From NCBI GenBank assembly GCA_963744915.1, contig CAVUUY010000023.1, forward strand, positions 62,001-126,000: 64,000 nucleotides of DNA. The letters run 5' to 3'. Below, piece by piece: positions 59,565-64,000 of the stretch. The translations under genes and the position numbers were made by a program. The stretch's first letter is position 1. Each line of letters begins with the position of its first letter. The stretch comes from DATAFF01 sp963744915. Lineage in GTDB: Bacteria > Pseudomonadota > Alphaproteobacteria > Rhizobiales > Aestuariivirgaceae. The notes under the pieces are model-generated. The model was not told the origin of the DNA. It saw only the letters and a list, made by a program, of their open reading frames with translations, and searched no databases.

Positions 59565-61760
59565 TTAGTGGCCGTGGTCGACCAAACCCACGGTCTGGCA
59601 GGCGAACGCATAAAGCAACGAAGTGGTTTCCGTTGCCCCGAAACGGCCTGAATCTCCCATGTGCCCCGAGGCCATGGCGGTCTTGAGCAGGATCGGCTTG
59701 ACGCCGGTGGTGTTGGCCCTGAGCCGCGCCACCCACTTGGCCGGCTCCCAATAGGTCACCCGCGAATCGGTGAGGCCGGCAACTGCCAGGATCGCCGGAT
59801 AGGGCCTGGGCGCCACGTTGTCATAAGGGGAATAGGACAGCAGCCACTCGAGCTCGGTCCGCGAGGCGAGGGGATTGCCCCATTCCGAATAGTCCGACGG
59901 CGTCAGCGGCAGGTCCGGATCGAGCAGCGTGTTGACGACGTCGACGAACGGCACGTCGGCGACGATGGCGGCGAACAGATCGGGGCGCCGGTTTGCGACG
60001 ACGCCCATCAGCGTGCCCCCGGCCGAGGCCCCGAGCCCGACGATCCGGCCCCGCGCCGTGTAGCGCTGCGCGATCAGATGGTCGGCGACATCGATATAGT
60101 CGTTGAAGGTGTTGTTGCGCCGGTCGCGCCGCCCCGCCTTGTACCAGCGACGGCCCTTGTCGTCGCCGCCGCGCACATGCGCGATGCCGTAGATCATGCC
60201 GCGGTCGACCAGCGACAGCGGATCGCTCTGAAACTCCGCCGCCGACCCGAGCGCGTAGGCGCCATAAGCCTCGAGCAGCATCGGCGCGGCGCCATCGAGC
60301 GCCTGGCCTTTGCGGTAAAGCAGGGTGACCGGGATGGTCTCGCCGTCGCGCGCCGGCGCTTCGAGGCGGCGAACCATATAGGCCTTGGGGTCATGGCCGC
60401 TCGGGATCCGCTGCTCCTTGATAAGCACCATCTTGCCGGTCTCGACGTCGTAGTCGAACCACTTCTCGGGCTCCGCCGGCGAGGACATGATGAAGCGGAC
60501 GAGGGTGCTGCCGAAATCTGCCGCGCCGACCAGCGACAGCGCATAGGCCTCGGTGGCAAACGCGATCGGCCGTTCTTGCCCGTCGCTCAGCCGCTTGACG
60601 ACGATGCGCGGCAGCGCCTCGACCCGCTCGAGCCAGACCAGATGCCGCTCGAGAATATCGAAGGACTGGATGGTGCGCCGCGGGTCGTAGGGCACGATAT
60701 CGGTCCAGTTCGCCGGTTCGGGCGCGGCCTCCGGGGCTGCCACGATGCGGAATTCCTCGGCATCGAGATCGGTGCAGATGAGGAATCGCTCGCCATCATG
60801 ATCGAGCGTGCACAAGCCCCCGGTGCCGCGGGCGATGACCCGCCGCGGCTTGTCCATCGCCTCGAGATCGATGACCGTGATTTCCGTATCATCGGCGCTC
60901 GTTGCCGCAACGATGGCGTACTGCTCCGACGCCGACGACCACAGCGTCAGCGGGTAGCTCGGATCGCTCTCATGCATGAGCTGGCGATCCTTCGCCTGCG
61001 GCGTGCCCAGCCGATGCGCGGCCACGGCCAGGACCCTGTTGTCGTCGTCGAGCGGCTGATAGAGCAGGGCGCCGCCATCCTGCGACCACACGATGCTGGT
61101 GCCGGCCTGTTCGATGACATCGGGAAGATCGCGCCCGCTTGCCACATCGCGGATGCGGATGGTGAAGCGCTCCGCACCGGTGCGATCGGCGCACCAGGCG
61201 ATCAGCCGGTGATCGGGGGAAGGCTCATAGCCGCCGGGATCGAAAAAGCGCTGGTCCTTGGCAATGACATCGAAATCGAGCACCACCTCCTCACGCCCTG
61301 TCGCGATTTCCCGGCGGAGCACCCGGTAATGCTTGGCACCCGCCACATAGGCCGTGGCATATTCGAAGCGCCCGCGTTTCATGAACGGCGAGGAATCGTC
61401 CTTCTCCACCCGCCCCTCGATCTCGCCCTTGAGCCTGGTCATCAGCGGCCGAAGCGACGCGAGATAGGCGTCCGCATAAGCATTCTCCGCCTCGATATGG
61501 CGGCGTATGGCCGGCGGCAGCTTCTGCGGCTCCTCCAGCACCTCGCGCCAATTGTCGGCTTTCAGCCAGCCATAGGGGTCGATCAGGGCAATGTCATGCA
61601 CCGTTCGGATGCTGGCCTGGACCGCCGCCACCGGCGGTTCGGCGGCGGCCCCGACGCCGCGCGAGAGCGATGGCGCGAGAAGCGCGCCGAGCCCGCCTGC
61701 TGCCGCCGAGGCGAGGAGCTGTCGTCGCGACATCACCCAGGCCGAACGCGCCGCGCTCAC
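59565..61760 (-). CDS. S9-family oligopeptidase (PtrB-like), Tat-exported
   Basis: A 731-aa prolyl-oligopeptidase-type serine peptidase with a beta-propeller (~70-450) and alpha/beta-hydrolase domain. The catalytic triad is visible: S579 in GLGASAGGT, D665 in GLTDSRV, H700 in ASGHMGDSG. Oligopeptidase B cuts after basic residues in short peptides. The N-terminus has a twin-arginine signal (MSRRQLLASAAAGGLGALL), so it is probably exported folded, unlike cytosolic E. coli PtrB. GTG 61760 overlaps the stop of the upstream gene (GTGA); ATG 61733 starts exactly at the Tat motif. Confidence 0.9.
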   Translation of the reverse strand: MSAARSAWVMSRRQLLASAAAGGLGALLAPSLSRGVGAAAEPPVAAVQASIRTVHDIALIDPYGWLKADNWREVLEEPQKLPPAIRRHIEAENAYADAYLASLRPLMTRLKGEIEGRVEKDDSSPFMKRGRFEYATAYVAGAKHYRVLRREIATGREEVVLDFDVIAKDQRFFDPGGYEPSPDHRLIAWCADRTGAERFTIRIRDVASGRDLPDVIEQAGTSIVWSQDGGALLYQPLDDDNRVLAVAAHRLGTPQAKDRQLMHESDPSYPLTLWSSASEQYAIVAATSADDTEITVIDLEAMDKPRRVIARGTGGLCTLDHDGERFLICTDLDAEEFRIVAAPEAAPEPANWTDIVPYDPRRTIQSFDILERHLVWLERVEALPRIVVKRLSDGQERPIAFATEAYALSLVGAADFGSTLVRFIMSSPAEPEKWFDYDVETGKMVLIKEQRIPSGHDPKAYMVRRLEAPARDGETIPVTLLYRKGQALDGAAPMLLEAYGAYALGSAAEFQSDPLSLVDRGMIYGIAHVRGGDDKGRRWYKAGRRDRRNNTFNDYIDVADHLIAQRYTARGRIVGLGASAGGTLMGVVANRRPDLFAAIVADVPFVDVVNTLLDPDLPLTPSDYSEWGNPLASRTELEWLLSYSPYDNVAPRPYPAILAVAGLTDSRVTYWEPAKWVARLRANTTGVKPILLKTAMASGHMGDSGRFGATETTSLLYAFACQTVGLVDHGH

Positions 61761-62806
61761 AGGATCTCGTCCTCGTCGAACAGAACGGCGGCATCCGCTT
61801 CGCCACCGATCTGGCCGATATGTGCCAATATCGTCGCCGGGTCCTTCACCCGCGCCACATGGAACAGGGCATCGCCGCGATTGACCACCGGCAGGTTGGT
61901 ATGACCGATGATGATGCCGTCCTCGGGCGCGACGACCGGCGTCCGCTGCTCGCCGAACGGGTCGGAGATCTCCCCCAGCGCCTCGCCGCGCCGCACCATT
62001 TCGCCCTTGAGATACCGTGTCGACAGGATCCCGCCATCCGGCGCCCGGAGCCAGATCGAGGATTGCGACAGCGCCGGCTGGACCCGGCTGAACCGCACCG
62101 AGGGGTCGCTGATCATGCCCAGCGCCTTCATCACCCGCAGGATTCCGAGCACCCCCACCCGCACCGACATTTCGTCGAGCCGGAGCGCCTCGCCGCCCTC
62201 ATAGAGCAGCACCTTCACTCCCGCATTGCGGGCATGCTGCCTGAGCGACCCGTCTCTGAGCTTCGATACCAGGATGACCGGCGCGCCGAACGCTTGCGCG
62301 AGCTCGAGAAGCTCCGGCTGCTCCGGCGCGATCCGCACCTGCGGGAGATTGATCCGATGCGCCCCGGCCGAGTGCAGGTCGATGCCATATTGCGAACGCA
62401 GCACCACCTCGCGCAGGAACAGATCGGCCAGGATCGAGGCCAGCGACCCGCGGTCCGAGCCGGGGAAGCACCGGTTGAGGTCGCGGCCGTCCGGCAGATA
62501 GCGCGACTGGCTGAGGAACCCCAGAGAGTTGACGATCGGCACCGCCAGCAGCGTGCCGGCGATCGTTTGCAGCGCATCGTCCTTGAGAACCCGCCGGATG
62601 ATCTCGACGCCGGTGATCTCGTCGCCATGCACCGCGGCCGAAAGAAACAGCACCGGCCCTGGCTCCACGCCGTTGACCACCCGCACCGGCATGGTCATCG
62701 GCATGTGGTTCGACAACATGCTGACGCTGAGATCGACGGTGCGCTGGGTGCCCGGCGCAATCGCCGCCTCCCCGATGATGAAGTCCTCGCGTTTCACCCG
62801 CAGCAT
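61757..62806 (-). CDS. Succinylglutamate desuccinylase/aspartoacylase-family (M14-like) protein
   Basis: A 349-aa zinc carboxypeptidase-fold hydrolase. The zinc ligands are in SAAVHGDEITGVEI (HxxE) and the distal GIDLHSAG; the substrate Arg is near DGRDLNRCFPG. A C-terminal beta-barrel contains GHTNLPVVNRGDALFHVA. It is typical of the AstE/AspA-like protein encoded behind rimK in Alphaproteobacteria, where it may trim glutamate-derived modifications; the real substrate is unknown. ATG 62806 has AGGAG 10 nt upstream; GTG 62839, overlapping the rimK stop, is an alternative. Confidence 0.88.
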   Translation of the reverse strand: MLRVKREDFIIGEAAIAPGTQRTVDLSVSMLSNHMPMTMPVRVVNGVEPGPVLFLSAAVHGDEITGVEIIRRVLKDDALQTIAGTLLAVPIVNSLGFLSQSRYLPDGRDLNRCFPGSDRGSLASILADLFLREVVLRSQYGIDLHSAGAHRINLPQVRIAPEQPELLELAQAFGAPVILVSKLRDGSLRQHARNAGVKVLLYEGGEALRLDEMSVRVGVLGILRVMKALGMISDPSVRFSRVQPALSQSSIWLRAPDGGILSTRYLKGEMVRRGEALGEISDPFGEQRTPVVAPEDGIIIGHTNLPVVNRGDALFHVARVKDPATILAHIGQIGGEADAAVLFDEDEIL

Positions 62807-62835
62807 GGACGATGCTTCTCCTGCCAGGCCGGGGC

Positions 62836-63741
62836 TCACCCGCGCCCGCGCGTGCGGGTTTGCCCGGGGCGGTGCTTTTCCTCGATAAATTCCACGATCT
62901 TGGCCGCGATGTCGATTCCCGTCGCGGCTTCGATTCCTTCAAGCCCCGGCGAGGAATTGACCTCCATCACCACCGCCCCCTTTTGCGAGCGCAGCATGTC
63001 TACGCCGGCCACATTGAGGCCCATGGAGCGGGCCGCCCGAATGGCGGTCTTGCGCTCCCGGGCATTGATCTCGACCGCCCGTGCCGAACCGCCGCGGTGC
63101 AGGTTGGAGCGGAAATCGCCCGCCGGGCCGCGCCGCTCCATGGCCGCCACCACCTCGCCCCCGATCACGAAGGCGCGGATGTCGCGGCCCGACGATTCGC
63201 GGATGAATTGCTGCACCAGGATGTTGGTGTTGGCGCCGCGAAACGCCTCGATCATCGACTTGGCCGACTGGTGGGTTTCCCCGAGCACCACCCCGATGCC
63301 CTGGGTGCCTTCCAGCAGCTTGATCACCACCGGCGCTCCGCCGGCGATCTCGATCACCTCGTCCGCCTTGGTCGTGTAATGCGCAAAGGCGGTGACCGGC
63401 AGACCGACCCCGTCGCGGGCCAGGAGCTGCAGGCATCTGAGCTTGTCGCGCGAGCGCCCGATCGCCACCGATTCATTGAGCGGCCACACGCCCATCATCT
63501 CGAACTGCCGCAGCACCGCCAGGCCGAAAAAGGTCCGCGAGGCGGCAATCCGCGGGATCACCGCATCGAAACCGGCAAGGGTCGTGCCGCGAAAGCGCAA
63601 GGAAGGCTGCAGCGAGGTGATGCTGACATGGCAACGCAGATAGTCGATCGGCACGATCTCATGGCCGCGATCCTTGGCAGCCTGGATCAATCGCAGATGC
63701 GAATAGAGCTTGGCATTGCGGGTCAGCAGCGCCAGCTTCAT
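62836..63741 (-). CDS. rimK: RimK-family alpha-L-glutamate ligase
   Basis: A 301-aa ATP-grasp ligase that in E. coli adds glutamates to the C-terminus of ribosomal protein S6. Motifs are LLTRNAKLYSHLRLIQAA at the N-terminus, the ATP-grasp elements VVIKLLEGTQGIGVVLG and FVIGGEVVAAMERRG, and the Mg-binding VMEVNSSPGLEGIE. Full length. It overlaps the upstream RimB-like gene by 4 nt and leads into the AstE-like gene, forming a RimB-RimK-AstE-peptidase operon that may adjust ribosome modification. Confidence 0.94.
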   Translation of the reverse strand: MKLALLTRNAKLYSHLRLIQAAKDRGHEIVPIDYLRCHVSITSLQPSLRFRGTTLAGFDAVIPRIAASRTFFGLAVLRQFEMMGVWPLNESVAIGRSRDKLRCLQLLARDGVGLPVTAFAHYTTKADEVIEIAGGAPVVIKLLEGTQGIGVVLGETHQSAKSMIEAFRGANTNILVQQFIRESSGRDIRAFVIGGEVVAAMERRGPAGDFRSNLHRGGSARAVEINARERKTAIRAARSMGLNVAGVDMLRSQKGAVVMEVNSSPGLEGIEAATGIDIAAKIVEFIEEKHRPGQTRTRGRG

Positions 63742-64000
63742 GACGCCGTCCTGAGTGCCGAGCGTTGAAGCGACCGGGTCAGCAGGAAGCTGCGGCCGGG
63801 ATGCACGACGAAGCGCCCCCTGAGCGTTGCCCGGCCGAGCAGCATCGGCAGGCCCATCTCGTTGCGGTCGGTCAGCGTCACCAGCGCCCGCCAGCGGGTC
63901 TGGCCGAGCTCGATCTCGGTCTCGATGACCCAGCGCTCCTCGACCGTGCCGGTGCTGCTCTTCACCCGCTTGACGCCGTGCAGCGGCAGATCGCAGGCGC
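63738..64000 (-). CDS. RimB-like ATP-dependent zinc protease/retropepsin-like protein, 5' end outside window
   Basis: The last ~86 codons of a small retropepsin-like protein, open to the window edge. The visible part (LPLHGVKRVKSSTGTVEERW, VTLTDRNEMGLPMLLGRATL, RGRFVVHPGRSFLL) matches the C-terminal two thirds of the RimB/DUF785 family. The active-site Asp lies upstream of the window. In Pseudomonas, RimB is a protease that cooperates with RimK in S6 modification. Its stop overlaps the rimK start (ATGA). A GTG at 63965 is internal. Confidence 0.85.
   Translation of the reverse strand, partial: ACDLPLHGVKRVKSSTGTVEERWVIETEIELGQTRWRALVTLTDRNEMGLPMLLGRATLRGRFVVHPGRSFLLTRSLQRSALRTAS

Noticed and set aside
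59661..61904. A 747-codon open frame on the plus strand opposite the S9 peptidase
   Set aside because: Antisense shadow in high-GC DNA; the minus strand carries the Ser/Asp/His triad of an oligopeptidase.

Overview
The window reads as chromosomal DNA of an alphaproteobacterium, most likely Hyphomicrobiales (Rhizobiales). The reasons are high GC by eye, densely packed genes with many 4-nt ATGA/GTGA overlaps, frequent GTG/TTG starts behind good Shine-Dalgarno (SD) sites, two PdhS/PleC-like sensor kinases, and DUF6494, DUF1194 and DUF1289 genes. I see no rRNA, tRNA, CRISPR array, transposase or integrase.

Layout. 1-4.6 kb: the C-terminal part of glnE, then an EF-hand / ECF sigma / membrane anti-sigma-like / periplasmic metal-sensor-like module. 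4.6-6.9 kb: a PAS sensor histidine kinase broken by one extra base. 7.1-11.5 kb: an AT-richer island holding a very large modular repeat protein of unknown function, split by two mutually compensating frameshifts. 11.6-25.9 kb: pepN, then a one-direction block of an HpaB-type flavin monooxygenase, RidA, a DUF1028 hydrolase, a molybdenum xanthine dehydrogenase (xdhA, xdhB, a short xdhC) and a complete BMP-type nucleoside ABC transporter, which together suggest uptake and oxidation of a purine or other N-heterocycle. 26-33.2 kb: a methylated-amine cluster of tdm (TMAO demethylase) plus a cupin, divergent tmm (trimethylamine monooxygenase), and an mgsABC/glxBCD-type set. 33.4-37.9 kb: a fatty acid hydroxylase, a BKACE enzyme, malonyl-CoA decarboxylase and malonyl-CoA synthetase.

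38-55 kb: a secreted low-complexity protein, dusA, a phosphohexomutase, DUF1289, cobS/cobT, a second histidine kinase, an IclR regulator, Mrp/ApbC, two small conserved genes, a DASS transporter/Usp/GST operon, a frameshifted M20 peptidase and a CPA2 antiporter. 55-58.9 kb: an operon of SDR, EamA transporter, unknown exported protein and two tandem DUF1194 proteins. 59-64 kb: an RlpA-like protein, then an operon of a RimB-like protease (cut by the window end), RimK, an AstE/AspA-like enzyme and a Tat-exported S9 peptidase.

Two features stand out. First, the modular repeat protein at 7.2-11.5 kb, which I cannot place in any family. Second, a dispersed family of heptanucleotide repeats (TATTGCC and TACTCAC words and their complements) in four 3'-intergenic regions. 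These form long hairpins between convergent genes and supply the stop codons of three genes. Five probable single-base indels are also visible (about 5003, 9634-9651, 9914-9919, 38014-38017 and 52407). They could be assembly errors, so the 'broken' genes should be read with that in mind.
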